A stretch of DNA of 64,000 nt from the NCBI RefSeq assembly GCF_022370755.2, contig NZ_CP092364.2:4402001-4466000 (forward strand), written 5' to 3'. Shown piece after piece: positions 47,873 to 57,637 of the stretch. Origin of the DNA: Mycolicibacterium goodii. GTDB taxonomy: Bacteria; Actinomycetota; Actinomycetes; Mycobacteriales; Mycobacteriaceae. The notes below the pieces were generated by a model. It was given only the letters and a program-made list of their open reading frames with translations, made no database searches and had not been told where the DNA came from. A program made the translations under genes and the position numbers. The stretch's first letter is position 1. The number at the start of each line of letters is the position of its first letter.

Positions 47873-48482
47873 CACCGTGGTCACGGCGGCGGTGGGTTGA
47901 GAGGAAGCCGTCCACCGCCGACCGCGCGCACGCCGCGTAGTCGAACTCCGGCAGCGTGCTCAGCTTTCCGAGCACGATGGGTCCGAGCAACAGCGCGGCG
48001 GCCTGCGCCCGGTCCACCTCACCGAGTTCCGCCTGCGCCTCCGCGCTGGTGAATATCGCCTCGAACGGCGCGGCGTACTGCTCGGCGACACGCTCACGCA
48101 GCGACAGCACCTCAGCGCTCGCGCTCGACGGCAGGTGTTCCATGTCGCCGCCGAGCGCCAACCACGCCATCGCGGTCACCGTCACCGGGGCCTCGGCGAT
48201 CAACTCGGCCTGCGCTGACACCAACGCGATGAGCCGGTCGCGCAGCGTGCCCTCCTGCGGAGGGGTCGGCGCGGCGGGGATCAACTGGCGAAATGCCGCT
48301 GCCAGCAAGTCGTTTCCGCTCGGGAAGTGCCGGTAGAGGGTTGCCCTGGCAACGTTCGCCGCGCGGGTGACGGCGTCGACGGTGACCGCGCTGGGACCGC
48401 CCGAGCGCAACAGCGTCGTCGCAGCCTCCAGCAGGCGCGCCCGCGAGCGCGCGGGACGCGGATCGTTGCTTCCGGCCGTCAT
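47838..48482 (-). CDS. TetR-family transcriptional regulator
   Basis: A 214-residue TetR-type repressor. The DNA-binding N-terminus is RARLLEAATTLLRSGGPSAVTVDAVTRAANVARATLYRHFPS. The ligand domain is unremarkable. It converges on the P450 gene with a 35-bp overlap and diverges from the truncated pump gene across two dyads (48510-48544). In the usual arrangement it would repress its own gene and the pump. Confidence 0.9.
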   Translation of the reverse strand: MTAGSNDPRPARSRARLLEAATTLLRSGGPSAVTVDAVTRAANVARATLYRHFPSGNDLLAAAFRQLIPAAPTPPQEGTLRDRLIALVSAQAELIAEAPVTVTAMAWLALGGDMEHLPSSASAEVLSLRERVAEQYAAPFEAIFTSAEAQAELGEVDRAQAAALLLGPIVLGKLSTLPEFDYAACARSAVDGFLSTHRRRDHGVSGSSNESAGA

Positions 48483-48509
48483 GGTGCCTCACCTCCACCC
48501 CAACAAATC

Positions 48510-48544
48510 GAGACTTACCGTCTCGCTACGAGACTGTTAGTCTC
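48510..48544. promoter_or_regulatory. Two adjacent dyads upstream of the TetR gene
   Basis: GAGAC-N5-GTCTC at 48510-48524 and GAGACT-GTT-AGTCTC at 48530-48544 are both perfect and lie 20 bp apart, about two helical turns. They sit between the TetR start (48482) and the remains of the pump gene, as expected for autoregulation. Confidence 0.65.
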
Positions 48545-48571
48545 AAAGCTTGGCCCCTCGAAGGGAGCTTC

Positions 48572-49677
48572 ATGCCTGACGCCCTCGCCGAGCCCGGCCA
48601 GGATATCGACTGCGGGATGGCCGGGCTGTCGGTCCATGCACGGTCCCCTCATCACGCGACGATTCGGCGCCCCCGGTCGACTGGCTCGGCGCCGCGCTCA
48701 TCGGCACGGCCGTGGCGACGTTCGTCTTCGGCGTCGTCGAGGCCCCCGTCCGCGGGTGGACACACCCGTCGGTGTGGGGCGCGATGGCCGGCGGCGTCGC
48801 GCTGGGCGCCGCGTTCACCGTCGTGGAGCTGCGACGCACTCATCCCCTACTCGACGTCCGCCTCTTCGGCGACCCGCACTTCGCGACGGGCTCAGCGGGC
48901 GTGACGTTCCTGTTCTTCGCGAGCTTCGGGTTCTTCTTCGTGAGCATGCAGTACATCCAGCTGGTCATGGGTTACAGCCCGATCGCGACGGCTGTCGCGT
49001 TGTGCCCCTTGGCAGTACCGATCCTGGCATTCGGCGCGACCACCCACCGGTATCTCCCGCTGCTCGGCCTGCGCCTCACGGCCTCTTTCGGCCTGTTGCT
49101 GACCGCCGTTGGTCTGCGGTGCCTGCGCACACTCGAAATCGGTTCGTCTTACTTGGATTTCGCCTGGCCACTGCTGATCATGAGCGTCGGTATCGGATTG
49201 TGCACCGCGCCGGCCACCTCGGCGATCATGGGCGCGGTGCCGGATGAAAAGCAGGGTGTCGCCTCCGCGGTCAACGACACCACCCGCGAGGTCGGTGCGG
49301 CGCTGGGCATCGCGGTGGCCGGTTCCGTGCTCGCCGCGCAGTACGAAAAGCACCTCGCACCCGCGCTCGGCGCACTCCCGGAGGCCGTGCGCGCCCCCGC
49401 GCTCAACTCGCTCGCCGAGGCGCTCGCGGCGGCCGGGCACATGGGACCACAGGGCGTCCGACTCACCCAAATCGCACAGCAGGCGTTCCTCGATGCGACC
49501 GGTTCGGCCGTCGTCATCCTGGGTGCGGTCATCGCGGTGGCCGCGGTGCTCACCGGCGTGTGGGGCCCCGGACGTGACGGACAACAGCTGGGGGTGATCC
49601 GCCGACTCAGGACACGACGAACTCGGCCGCCCGGTGGCCGATCATGGCGATCGTCGCGTGCGGCCCACGACTGGTGA
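48572..49677 (+). pseudogene. Truncated DHA2 (14-helix) drug-efflux MFS gene
   Basis: From about 48671 a frame encodes the C-terminal half of an EmrB/QacA-like pump: DWLGAALIGTAVATFVFGVVEAP through TSAIMGAVPDEKQGVASAVNDTTREVGAALGIAVAG to the last helix. The N-terminal six to eight helices are missing. An ATG at 48572 (MPDALAEPGQD) starts in a different frame, so what remains is start region plus C-terminal half joined out of frame. An internal start at GTG 48712 could still make a 321-residue fragment. Its end overlaps mftG by 71 bp. Confidence 0.75.
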
Positions 49678-51022
49678 TGGCAGGCATGATCGAACCGTCC
49701 ACGACCCACAGCCGGTCGACGCCGTGTACGCGGCACGTCGGGTCGAGCACCGCGGCGTCGTCGACACCCATCGGCGCGGTACCGGCGAGGTGTTGCGACG
49801 TCGACCAGGACGGATCGCCGACTTCCACTGTGTGGCTCACCAATTCGCGGGCCATCCGCGCGGCGGCGCGCAGTGCCTCGACGTCCTCGGCGACGGTGTC
49901 GTAGCGGTGTTCGATGATCGGCAGCACCGTGGGATCGGCGGACGCGAGCCGCACCCGGCCCCGTGAGTGCGGCCGCATGAGCGCGACGCCGAGGTGGGGC
50001 AACTCTGCGGGGTCGTGACCGGGCCCGTGCACCATCGCGGAGAAGCCCGCGGTGTACGGCCGGATCTCCACGCCGTCGGCCGTGGCGAGTACGGCCTCCA
50101 GTGGCGGCAGGTCATGGGTGGCGGTCCAGGCCACCGGCAGCACCCACTCCGGGTGATCGACCGTCGCCGTCCCGACGGGCAGGGCCGCTGCCACGCCGAT
50201 CCCAACGGCCGTCAACTCGTCGGCCGGTCCGACACCTGAGAGCAGCAGCAGGTGAGCCGATCCGATTGCCCCGGCGGACAAGACGATTCGATCGGCATGA
50301 AGGATCTCGCCGTCGTTGCACTCGACACCGATCGCAGCGCCGCGCTCGATCAGGACGCGACGCACGCGGGTGTCGGCGCGCAGATCGAGGTTGGGCCGGT
50401 CCAGTGCGGGCTGCAGGTAGGCACCGCCCGGTCCGAGACGCATACCGCCGTCGATGTTCAGCGGCACCGCGCCAACGCCGGGTGGCAGTGCCGCACCGGC
50501 GTCCGAACCGTTGAGATCATCGATCCAGCCGTAACCCGCCGCGACCGCTGCGTCCACGAAAGCCGCTGTACAGCGGTCGAATTCGCGGACACGGCGTATC
50601 TTGATCGGACCATCGGAACCGTGCAGGGCGGTGCCGAAGTCGAGGTCGGTCTCGATAGCACGAAAATGCGGCAGCACGTCGTCCCAGCTCCAACCGGCAA
50701 CACCCCACGTCGCGAAGTCGGTGGGCAGCCCGCGACAGAAGTAGCCACCGTTCACCGCTCCGGAGCCGCCGACCACCGATCCCCGGATGATCTCGGTGTG
50801 CCGCGGCGGGTGTTCGGTGAGTGTCGACGGGAAGTGCCGTACCACCGAGCTCGCGGCGCCGATCGGCAGCCGCAGGCCGTCGGTGATCTGTGCGGCGACC
50901 CGCGGATCCGAGGGTGCGGGGCCGGCCTCGACCACCGTTACCCGACAGGCCGGATCTGCGGAAAGGCGTTCGGCCAACACCGATCCGGCGCTGCCGGCGC
51001 CGACGATCAAGACGTCACTCAA
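49607..51022 (-). CDS. mftG: Mycofactocin-associated GMC oxidoreductase MftG
   Basis: A 471-residue FAD enzyme of the glucose-methanol-choline family. The N-terminal FAD motif is VLIVGAGSAGSVLAERL; the C-terminal part has STSQHLAGTAPMG and SRGPHATIAMIGHRAAEF with the expected catalytic His residues. MftG is known to link reduced mycofactocin to the respiratory chain. The start appears to be TTG 51022 (MSDVLIVG), with GGAG 13 nt upstream, which is unusually far. It lies 9 nt after mftF. Confidence 0.9.
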   Translation of the reverse strand: MSDVLIVGAGSAGSVLAERLSADPACRVTVVEAGPAPSDPRVAAQITDGLRLPIGAASSVVRHFPSTLTEHPPRHTEIIRGSVVGGSGAVNGGYFCRGLPTDFATWGVAGWSWDDVLPHFRAIETDLDFGTALHGSDGPIKIRRVREFDRCTAAFVDAAVAAGYGWIDDLNGSDAGAALPPGVGAVPLNIDGGMRLGPGGAYLQPALDRPNLDLRADTRVRRVLIERGAAIGVECNDGEILHADRIVLSAGAIGSAHLLLLSGVGPADELTAVGIGVAAALPVGTATVDHPEWVLPVAWTATHDLPPLEAVLATADGVEIRPYTAGFSAMVHGPGHDPAELPHLGVALMRPHSRGRVRLASADPTVLPIIEHRYDTVAEDVEALRAAARMARELVSHTVEVGDPSWSTSQHLAGTAPMGVDDAAVLDPTCRVHGVDRLWVVDGSIMPAITSRGPHATIAMIGHRAAEFVVS

Positions 51023-51031
51023 GGTCGGTGG

Positions 51032-52444
51032 CTAACTCCGCACCTGGGGCTTGAGCGCGCCGAGGTGACGCTCGCGCACCACACCGGTCCACAGGCCGGT
51101 GCCGTAGGCGATGTCGTCGAGCCGCTTGAGCAGGATATGGGCGAGCAGGCCGACCGGCTTGGTGTCGTCGTCGGCGTTGCCTCGTCTGCTCACCCAGTCG
51201 ACCACACCGTCCACCACCGCGGCCACCAGCACCGCGTGCCGCGCCCGGCGGAACAGCAGCGCGGCGATCAGGGCAAGCGGCCAGTAGTGGCGACAGATCG
51301 CCGAGCACAGCTGCATCGCCGACGACCACAGGCCGTGGGCGGCCACGACCGCGACCTCCTTGGGTTCGGTGTCGACCACGCTGAGCGCCCGCGCGATGCG
51401 GGTACCGGCGAACACCGCGGCCGCAAGCGAGGCCAGGTAGCCGAAGAACGACCCGACCCCGAGCATCAGCCACACCATCAACGTCCAGCCCGAGATCACC
51501 AGCGGCGATGTCTTACCGGGGTGCCGCACGGTCAGCGGCGCGGCCGAGGTTCCATAGAAAGCCTTGCGATTGAACCACTCTCGCAGGTTGGTGCGATGAT
51601 CGTGCGCCACCAGGGCGATCGGCTCGTACCGCAGCCGGGCGCCCGACTCGACGAGGCGCCAGCACAGGTCGACATCCTCACCCGAGTGCATGGTCTCGTC
51701 GAAGCCGCCCACTTCCACGAGCGCCGACCGGCGGCAGATGATCGCCGCACTCGGCACGTAGGACACCGTGCCGTGCGGCACCACCGGCGCCTCCCGGACG
51801 CCGAGGTCGAGTGAGGAGCGCACCGCCTCGTACCGGGCCACGAGGTTGTCGGCGTTGTGCAGACCCACGATGCGGGGAGCGACCAATGCGACCGCCGGAT
51901 CGCAGAAGTGCCCGAGCAGCGACTCCAGCCAACCGCGCCTCGGCACCACGTCGGAATCGAGGAACGCCACATAGTCCGTCTCACAGGCCGCCAACCCGGT
52001 GTTGCGGGCCGCCGCGGGACCGTTGCTGCGGGCGTGGCGCAGCACCTGCACGTCGCAGTGCATACCGGAGAAGTCGGAGGGCTGCACGGGGATCGCAGAG
52101 CCGTCGTCGACCACGATCACGCGGAGCCCCCGCAGCGCCGCGATCAATCGGTGCAGCCCGGATGCGTTGTCCCGTACGGGGATAACCACGGTGACATCGC
52201 GATGGGACGGTCCGCTGGCGGGACGCGGATGCGCGACGGTCGCGTCGAGCAGGGTTCGCGCAAGTTGCGCGGACAGCGCGTCGTGGACCTCCAGGCGGCC
52301 CTCGTTGAGCATGTTCTGGGCTTTCGGCGCCAACCGCAGCAGCCGGGTCGGGGATCCGCCCAGCAACGCCGCACCCTCTCCGAGCACCTTGACTCGGCGA
52401 TCCACCTGCACGGCAAAACCGTCGGGCAGTCTCGGTCCGGTCAT
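51032..52444 (-). CDS. mftF: Mycofactocin glycosyltransferase MftF
   Basis: A 470-residue family 2 glycosyltransferase that adds beta-1,4-linked glucoses to premycofactocin. The GT-A domain begins [18 protein letters not shown] and has [13 protein letters not shown] and the metal-binding [31 protein letters not shown] follows. Two or three hydrophobic segments near residues 320-370 suggest membrane association. ATG 52444 overlaps the mftE stop by 4 nt. Confidence 0.95.
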   Translation of the reverse strand: MTGPRLPDGFAVQVDRRVKVLGEGAALLGGSPTRLLRLAPKAQNMLNEGRLEVHDALSAQLARTLLDATVAHPRPASGPSHRDVTVVIPVRDNASGLHRLIAALRGLRVIVVDDGSAIPVQPSDFSGMHCDVQVLRHARSNGPAAARNTGLAACETDYVAFLDSDVVPRRGWLESLLGHFCDPAVALVAPRIVGLHNADNLVARYEAVRSSLDLGVREAPVVPHGTVSYVPSAAIICRRSALVEVGGFDETMHSGEDVDLCWRLVESGARLRYEPIALVAHDHRTNLREWFNRKAFYGTSAAPLTVRHPGKTSPLVISGWTLMVWLMLGVGSFFGYLASLAAAVFAGTRIARALSVVDTEPKEVAVVAAHGLWSSAMQLCSAICRHYWPLALIAALLFRRARHAVLVAAVVDGVVDWVSRRGNADDDTKPVGLLAHILLKRLDDIAYGTGLWTGVVRERHLGALKPQVRS

Positions 52445-53184
52445 GTCAGCAATCCGTTCCGGTCGGGCTGCCACCGCTTGATCCGGTCGGCGCAGCCGTT
52501 GACCATCTCAGCAAAGATACGCTCCCCCTCGGCTGCTGTCGCGGTCGTCGGGTCACCCAGAATCCCGACTTCGCTCACGGCCGCGATCCCACCGCTGCGC
52601 ATACGCGGCATCAGCTCCGTCAACGGGGCCGTGATACCGCAGATGATCTCTTCGGTCAATACATCATCGGGTGAAATATGCAGCAGTACGGACGTTTCGG
52701 TGTGGCCGGCGTGGGGGTCGGCGTCGGGGACGCTGCACGGTACCCAGCCCGCATCTCGACCTTCGTAGCGCAGCAGCCCGACCGCAGCCGACAGCGCCTC
52801 GACGTTACCGCCGTGGCCGTTGACGAAGACGATACGGGACGCCCAGTGCGACGCCGACCTGCCGTATTCGACCAGCAAAAGCTCCAGGGCCGCGGTACCG
52901 ATCGAGACCGTTCCGGGAAATCCTTCGTGTTCCCCGCTGGCGCCGTAACTCACCGCCGGGGCCACCACCGCGTCGCGACCGGCGGGCGCACCCAACTGCT
53001 CGACCGCCGCGCCGGCCACAGCGGTCGCGATCCGGGTGTCGGTGTCCAGCGGCAGGTGCGGACCGTGCTGTTCGGTGGAACCAACCGGGACAAGCAACAT
53101 CGGCACCATGCGCTGTAGCTGCCTCGTCGTCGAGTTCCCGAGCCCGCTGCGAGATGCCACGTGCCGATGGTAAGCCGAATTCAC
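52441..53184 (-). CDS. mftE: Mycofactocin precursor peptide peptidase MftE
   Basis: A 247-residue creatininase-family metalloprotease that releases the C-terminal modified Val-Tyr dipeptide from MftA. Metal ligands fit Glu38, His40 and Asp49 in [15 protein letters not shown], with NGHGGN downstream. The start is GTG 53184 ([14 protein letters not shown]), chosen on family grounds; the Shine-Dalgarno is weak. A 121-bp gap to mftD is the largest within the operon. Confidence 0.93.
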   Translation of the reverse strand: MNSAYHRHVASRSGLGNSTTRQLQRMVPMLLVPVGSTEQHGPHLPLDTDTRIATAVAGAAVEQLGAPAGRDAVVAPAVSYGASGEHEGFPGTVSIGTAALELLLVEYGRSASHWASRIVFVNGHGGNVEALSAAVGLLRYEGRDAGWVPCSVPDADPHAGHTETSVLLHISPDDVLTEEIICGITAPLTELMPRMRSGGIAAVSEVGILGDPTTATAAEGERIFAEMVNGCADRIKRWQPDRNGLLT

Positions 53185-53305
53185 CTGGCGTGCGCCAGAT
53201 GTTCGAGCATACGCAGAATTTGATTTTCCGGACGTTTCCCCACTGCCGAAGGGGCGCATCCCGTGCGCCCCTTCTGCCTCCCCTGTCACGCCTGGCGGAA
53301 GGCCC

Positions 53306-54499
53306 TCACGAACCGGAGGCCGGCGGTACGCCCAGCGCGCGGGTGAAGCCTTCCGGAACGAGGATGTCCTCGGGAACAAGATCGTGGATCGACGAACGAC
53401 CGAGGCCCATCAGCGCAGAGTCGATACCGCCGCGCAGGATGTCGAGCACATTCTCGACGCCGGCCTGTCCCTCGGCGGCGAGCCCCCACAGGTAGGCACG
53501 GCCGATCATGACTGCGCGCGCACCCAGCGCGACCGCCTTGACGACGTCGCTGCCGCGGCGGACGCCGCCGTCGAGGACAACCTCGATCTGATCACCGACG
53601 GCTGCGGCGATCGCGGGCAGCGCGCGGATGGCCGCAGGCGTCCCGTCCAGGTTGTTGCCGCCGTGGTTGGACACCGAGATGGCCGAAACACCCGCGTCAA
53701 CAGCACGTTTGGCGTCGTCGACGCGAATGACGCCCTTGAGCATGAAAGGTCCGTCCCACTGCTCGCGTAGCCAGGCGATGTCCTCCCAGGTAGGCGGGGG
53801 TGTGCCCATCCACTCGCCGTAGGCCTGGAAGAACGGCGGGCCCGCCTCGCCGCGGGCGGCCTGGTTGGGCACCCGGAGGTTCGGCGGACGCATGGTCTTG
53901 CCCCACTGCCACAGCCAGCGCGGTTTGGTCAGCGCCTCGGGCATCATCGTGACCATCGTCTTCAGATCCATCTTCTCGGGGATCTTGGGGCTGCCCCAGT
54001 CGCGGCCGTGGCTGAAGCTCCAGTCGGTGGTGACGATCAAGCCCACCGCACCCGCGGCCTTCGCGCGCTCGGCGCGCGCGAGGATCGCGTCGCGGTCACC
54101 GAGCCAGTAGATCTGGAAAAAGATCTTGTCGTTGACCGCGACGACCTCTTCGATCGGCTTGCTGGCAAACGACGACAGCCCCATCGCGGTACCGCGTGCG
54201 GCGGCCGCGCGGGCAACCGCGACCTCGCCGTCGGGGTGCACGGCCTGCACGCCGGTCGGCGAGATGATCACCGGCAACGAAATCTGTTGCCCCATCACGG
54301 TGGTGGTCATGTCGCGCTTCTCGGGCGCACCGACGACATGCGGCGCGAAGCCGAGCTCGGCGAACGATTCGACGTTGTCGGTGACCGTGACGCCCTTCTC
54401 GCTCGCCGAGATCAGCGAGGAGTAGACCGATTTCGGCAGCCGCCTGCGCGCCCTTTGCTGGGCGATCGCAACGGTTTCGAACCACGTGTCTCGTGCCAT
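53306..54499 (-). CDS. mftD: Mycofactocin heterodipeptide oxidase MftD
   Basis: A 397-residue FMN enzyme of the alpha-hydroxy-acid oxidase/lactate dehydrogenase type. Family motifs are LPVIISPTGVQAVHPDGE, SNHGGNNLDGTPAA (catalytic His) and VVLDGGVRRGSDVVKA. MftD oxidatively deaminates AHDP to the redox-active premycofactocin. ATG 54499 (MARDTWFETVAIAQQ) is preferred; GTG 54505, overlapping the mftC stop, is possible. Confidence 0.94.
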   Translation of the reverse strand: MARDTWFETVAIAQQRARRRLPKSVYSSLISASEKGVTVTDNVESFAELGFAPHVVGAPEKRDMTTTVMGQQISLPVIISPTGVQAVHPDGEVAVARAAAARGTAMGLSSFASKPIEEVVAVNDKIFFQIYWLGDRDAILARAERAKAAGAVGLIVTTDWSFSHGRDWGSPKIPEKMDLKTMVTMMPEALTKPRWLWQWGKTMRPPNLRVPNQAARGEAGPPFFQAYGEWMGTPPPTWEDIAWLREQWDGPFMLKGVIRVDDAKRAVDAGVSAISVSNHGGNNLDGTPAAIRALPAIAAAVGDQIEVVLDGGVRRGSDVVKAVALGARAVMIGRAYLWGLAAEGQAGVENVLDILRGGIDSALMGLGRSSIHDLVPEDILVPEGFTRALGVPPASGS

Positions 54500-54501
54500 G
54501 T

Positions 54502-55680
54502 TCACACCGGACTTTCGTTGCAGAATCGGGCCGGGGGTTTGGTCAGCAGTTTCAAGGCGACCGGCCCTTGTTTGGTGCCCCGCGAGTGGTCACCGCTGGG
54601 CTTGGGCTTGATGCGTTCGGCTTCCAGGGCCGGGGCTCCCCAACCCTCGACGCACTCGGGGTCGGGGCCGTCGAGCGGCAGTCCCGTGAAGAACTTGGCC
54701 GCCATGCAGCCTCCGCGGCAGCTGTCGTAATGCCCGCAGCTGGCGCACGCACCGGCCGACTGCGGCTCCCGTAGTTCCCGGAACAGCTCGGCGTTCTGCC
54801 ACACGTTCGCAAAACCCCCGTCCGACAGGATGTTCCCGGCCAGGAACTTGTCGTGGATCGCAAACGGGCAGGCGTAGACGTCGCCGACCGGATCGATCAG
54901 GCACACCACTCGGCCTGCACCGCAGAGGTTCAGGCCCGCGAGTGCGCCCGGCGCGCCGAGCCCGGACAGGTGGAAGAACGAGTCGCCCGTGAGCACACGG
55001 TCCCCCTTGGCCACGAGCCAGTCGTAGAGCCGGCGCTGCTGCTCGGCGGTGGGGTGCAGATCGTCCCACACGTCGGCGCCCCGGCCGGACGGGCGCAGCC
55101 GCGTGATACGCAGGGTGGCACCGTAACGCGCTGCCAGAGCAGCGAAGTCGTCGAGCTGATCCACGTTCTGGCGGGTCACGACCACCGAGATCTTGGCGTC
55201 CTTGAAGCCCGCGCTGCTCAGGTTCTCCAGCGCGCGGATTGCCATGTCGAAGGAACCCTTACCGCGCACGGCGTCGTTCACCTCGGCGTTGGCGCCGTCC
55301 AGCGAGATCTGGACGTCCACATAGTCACTGGCCGCGAGTTTGGCCGCGACCTCGGGCGTGATCCGAACACCGTTGGTGGAGAACTTGACCCCGACATGGT
55401 GTGCGGTGGCGTAGTCGACCAGCTCCCAGAAGTCCGAGCGCACGGTGGGCTCGCCGCCGCCGATGTTGACGTAGAACACCTGCATGCGTTCGAGCTCGTC
55501 GATGATGTCCTTGCACTGCTGCGTCGACAGCTCCCGCGGGTCCCGCTTGCCCGACGAGGACAGGCAGTGGACGCACGCGAGATTGCACGCGTAGGTGAGT
55601 TCCCAGGTCAGGCAGATCGGCGCGTCGAGGCCGCGCTCGAACTGTTCGACCAACCGGGGCACGGGCTGAACTGAAGTCAT
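54502..55680 (-). CDS. mftC: Mycofactocin radical SAM maturase MftC
   Basis: A 392-residue radical SAM/SPASM protein. The SAM cluster is bound by Cys32, Cys36 and Cys39 (YACNLACVHCLSSSG), GGGEP contacts SAM, and the C-terminal SPASM cysteines include CPFAIH, CASCGHYDSCRGGC and Cys343. MftC decarboxylates the C-terminal Tyr of MftA and forms the Val-Tyr carbon-carbon bond. ATG 55680 overlaps the mftB stop by 4 nt. Confidence 0.97.
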   Translation of the reverse strand: MTSVQPVPRLVEQFERGLDAPICLTWELTYACNLACVHCLSSSGKRDPRELSTQQCKDIIDELERMQVFYVNIGGGEPTVRSDFWELVDYATAHHVGVKFSTNGVRITPEVAAKLAASDYVDVQISLDGANAEVNDAVRGKGSFDMAIRALENLSSAGFKDAKISVVVTRQNVDQLDDFAALAARYGATLRITRLRPSGRGADVWDDLHPTAEQQRRLYDWLVAKGDRVLTGDSFFHLSGLGAPGALAGLNLCGAGRVVCLIDPVGDVYACPFAIHDKFLAGNILSDGGFANVWQNAELFRELREPQSAGACASCGHYDSCRGGCMAAKFFTGLPLDGPDPECVEGWGAPALEAERIKPKPSGDHSRGTKQGPVALKLLTKPPARFCNESPV

Positions 55681-55985
55681 TGCGATCCTTCGGGGTTCCC
55701 GGGTACGAGCATGTTCGACTGCACGAGCACGCGAAGTGCGTGCAGATAGGGCGCTTGCTGATCGTCGGCGACCCCCGCGGCGCGGAGTGCCGACCGGGCG
55801 TCGGGGTGGTCGGAAAGCGAGTTGACCACCTCGACGACCGTTCGGTTCTTCAGGAACGACAGCTTGCGCGTCCCGAAGTGGTACAGCAGGGCGCCGAACG
55901 GCTCCGGCCGAACCGCGACCTGATGGTGCAGACGCCAGCTCACATCCGGATCGAAGGTGATCTGTTCGGCGACCTGAGTGGACAC
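55677..55985 (-). CDS. mftB: Mycofactocin precursor chaperone MftB
   Basis: A 102-residue RRE-type (RiPP recognition element) protein that carries MftA to MftC. It contains [42 protein letters not shown], the conserved family core. GTG 55985 lies 2 nt after the mftA stop. It is short and reads through an unrelated upstream frame if a longer start is taken. Confidence 0.95.
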   Translation of the reverse strand: MSTQVAEQITFDPDVSWRLHHQVAVRPEPFGALLYHFGTRKLSFLKNRTVVEVVNSLSDHPDARSALRAAGVADDQQAPYLHALRVLVQSNMLVPGNPEGSQ

Positions 55986-55987
55986 GG

Positions 55988-56083
55988 TCAGTAGACCCCG
56001 CACATACCGTCGATCGAGACCTCTTCCACGAGAGTCTCGGTGACGAGTTCGGTCTCGGCCTCGACGTGCTGATTCGGTTCCAT
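55988..56083 (-). CDS. mftA: Mycofactocin precursor peptide MftA
   Basis: A 31-residue ribosomal peptide, [18 protein letters not shown] followed by [13 protein letters not shown]. The C-terminal IDGMCGVY is the diagnostic end; the final Val-Tyr becomes the redox core of mycofactocin. AAAGGGAG lies 5 nt before the ATG. It is first in the mftABCDEFG operon and is easy to miss because of its size. Confidence 0.97.
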   Translation of the reverse strand: MEPNQHVEAETELVTETLVEEVSIDGMCGVY

Positions 56084-56108
56084 GTGGACTCCCTTTCGTC
56101 GCGTATGG

Positions 56109-56155
56109 TCTCGACAGTTGTGATCGAGATCGCAAATATATGGCATCGAGTGCCA
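56109..56155. promoter_or_regulatory. Two dyads between mftA and mftR (candidate MftR operators)
   Basis: TCTCGA-N9-TCGAGA at 56109-56129 and TGGCA-TCGAG-TGCCA at 56141-56155 are perfect inverted repeats in the 93-bp mftA/mftR gap, flanking an AT-rich patch (56133-56142) that could be a promoter element. MftR-type repressors act in this position. Confidence 0.6.
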
Positions 56156-56176
56156 GAATGGAAGAGGTGGTGTGAG

Positions 56177-56779
56177 ATGTCCGAGGGATCCCGCGCGGGG
56201 CGTCGTCGCTCCACCACGCAGGACCACATCGCCGGCGTGGCGATCGAACTGTTCGCGGTCCGCGGGTTCGACGCGGTGAGCGTCGACGACGTCGCAGCCG
56301 CCGCGGGAATCTCCCGGCGGACCCTGTTCCGGTACTACGCCTCCAAGAGCGCCATACCGTGGGGCGACTTCGACTCCCACCTGCGGCACCTGCGGGAACT
56401 GCTCAGGACCCTCCGTTCCGAGGTGTCACTCGGCGACGCGCTGCGCGAGGCCCTGCTGACGTTCAACACCTATGCCGACCACGAGATGGCCGAGCACCGC
56501 CAGCGCATGCGCGTGATTCTGGAAACCGAAGAGCTACAAGCCTATTCGATGACCATGTACGCCGGATGGCGGGCGGTCATCGCCGAGTACGTCGCAGACC
56601 GTCTCGGCGTGCACACCACCGATCTCATGCCGCAGACCGTCGCATGGATGATGCTGGGCGTCGCGTTGTCGGCCTACGAGAAGTGGCTGGCCGACGAATC
56701 CGTGTCGCTGCGTGATGCGATCGCCACCGCGTTCGAGGTGGTCCGTCCCGGTTTGGATGCCCTGCAACCCGCACACTGA
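56177..56779 (+). CDS. mftR: TetR-family mycofactocin regulator MftR
   Basis: A 200-residue TetR-type regulator with [47 protein letters not shown] at the N-terminus. MftR is reported to repress the mft genes and to respond to long-chain acyl-CoA. The start is ATG 56177 ([12 protein letters not shown]) with AGGTGG upstream; the frame is open to 56066, across the mftA start region. Confidence 0.93.
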   Translation: MSEGSRAGRRRSTTQDHIAGVAIELFAVRGFDAVSVDDVAAAAGISRRTLFRYYASKSAIPWGDFDSHLRHLRELLRTLRSEVSLGDALREALLTFNTYADHEMAEHRQRMRVILETEELQAYSMTMYAGWRAVIAEYVADRLGVHTTDLMPQTVAWMMLGVALSAYEKWLADESVSLRDAIATAFEVVRPGLDALQPAH

Positions 56780-56780
56780 C

Positions 56781-56823
56781 TTGTGCACCGCGGGTTTCGC
56801 TCAGCGTCTCGAACGGTGCACAA
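56781..56823. terminator. Bidirectional hairpin between mftR and the PhyH-like gene
   Basis: TTGTGCACCG (56781-56790) pairs perfectly with CGGTGCACAA (56814-56823), with a 23-nt loop. It sits between two convergent stops (56779 and 56825), so it can serve both transcripts. Confidence 0.6.
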
Positions 56824-56824
56824 A

Positions 56825-57592
56825 TCACTGCCGCCACGCGCAGGCCAACGGCCCCGGGTGATCAGGGCTCAACGGTTCGGTGAGCACGATCGGCGTCTGC
56901 GCCATGAAACGTGGTCGCGTGCCGCGATGTTCGTCGGCGGCGTGCACCGTGAACGGGTGCACCAGGTACATGTCCCCCGGCCGCCCGGTGGCCCGCGCGA
57001 CGGGTCGTCCCGCGCTGGCGCGGTCGACCAGCGCACCGGAGGCGACGAAGTCGACAGGGTCGTCGGGACCGAGCACACCGGCGACGTCGCGGTGGGAGCC
57101 CACCCGGATCCGTGTCGGCGCGTCGTCGGGACCCACCTCGGAGAGCAGGGTGAGCAGCAGCATGGTGTGCGGCCTTCCGGTCACCGCCCAACTGTCGGCG
57201 GTCACCGGGGTGTTGGCGTCGATGTGCCAACCCCGGTCGTCCGCGCCTGGACGCACCGGGAACCGCACCGGGATGTTGCCGAGCGCGAAACGCCGCACCC
57301 AACCGTCGCGGCCGCACAGTCGATCTAGCGCATCGGTCAGCACCGGGCTGCGCGTCAGCTGGGAAAACGGGCCGGTGCCGGTGAAGTCGCCGGTCCACAC
57401 CACGGGCTCGGTCCACGGGCCGTCAGGTGACAGACCGAGGCGCTCCCACAGCAGATCTCTTGCCGCGTCGGCCACCTCGATGTCCACGGTGTGTTCGAGT
57501 TTGACGAATCCGTCGCGCATGAACTCTTCGATCAACCTGTCTTCGATCATCGGAAGCCAGCCTGACCCATCCCCTAGGCGGACGCGAACCAT
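56825..57592 (-). CDS. PhyH-like Fe(II)/2-oxoglutarate-dependent dioxygenase
   Basis: A 255-residue double-stranded beta-helix oxygenase. The metal-binding HxD is His123/Asp125 (RGWHIDANTP) and the distal ligand is probably His217 (VHPFTVHAADEHRG), with Arg residues nearby for 2-oxoglutarate. The start may be ATG 57592 (MVRVRLGDG) or ATG 57550 (MIEDRLIEEFMRDGFVKLE), the latter closer to the usual family length; neither has a good Shine-Dalgarno. It is divergent from the sigma factor gene. Substrate unknown. Confidence 0.82.
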   Translation of the reverse strand: MVRVRLGDGSGWLPMIEDRLIEEFMRDGFVKLEHTVDIEVADAARDLLWERLGLSPDGPWTEPVVWTGDFTGTGPFSQLTRSPVLTDALDRLCGRDGWVRRFALGNIPVRFPVRPGADDRGWHIDANTPVTADSWAVTGRPHTMLLLTLLSEVGPDDAPTRIRVGSHRDVAGVLGPDDPVDFVASGALVDRASAGRPVARATGRPGDMYLVHPFTVHAADEHRGTRPRFMAQTPIVLTEPLSPDHPGPLACAWRQ

Positions 57593-57637
57593 TTTCCCGG
57601 TGCCGGAAAAATTTCGCCTGAGGACCGTCGGAGTTCG

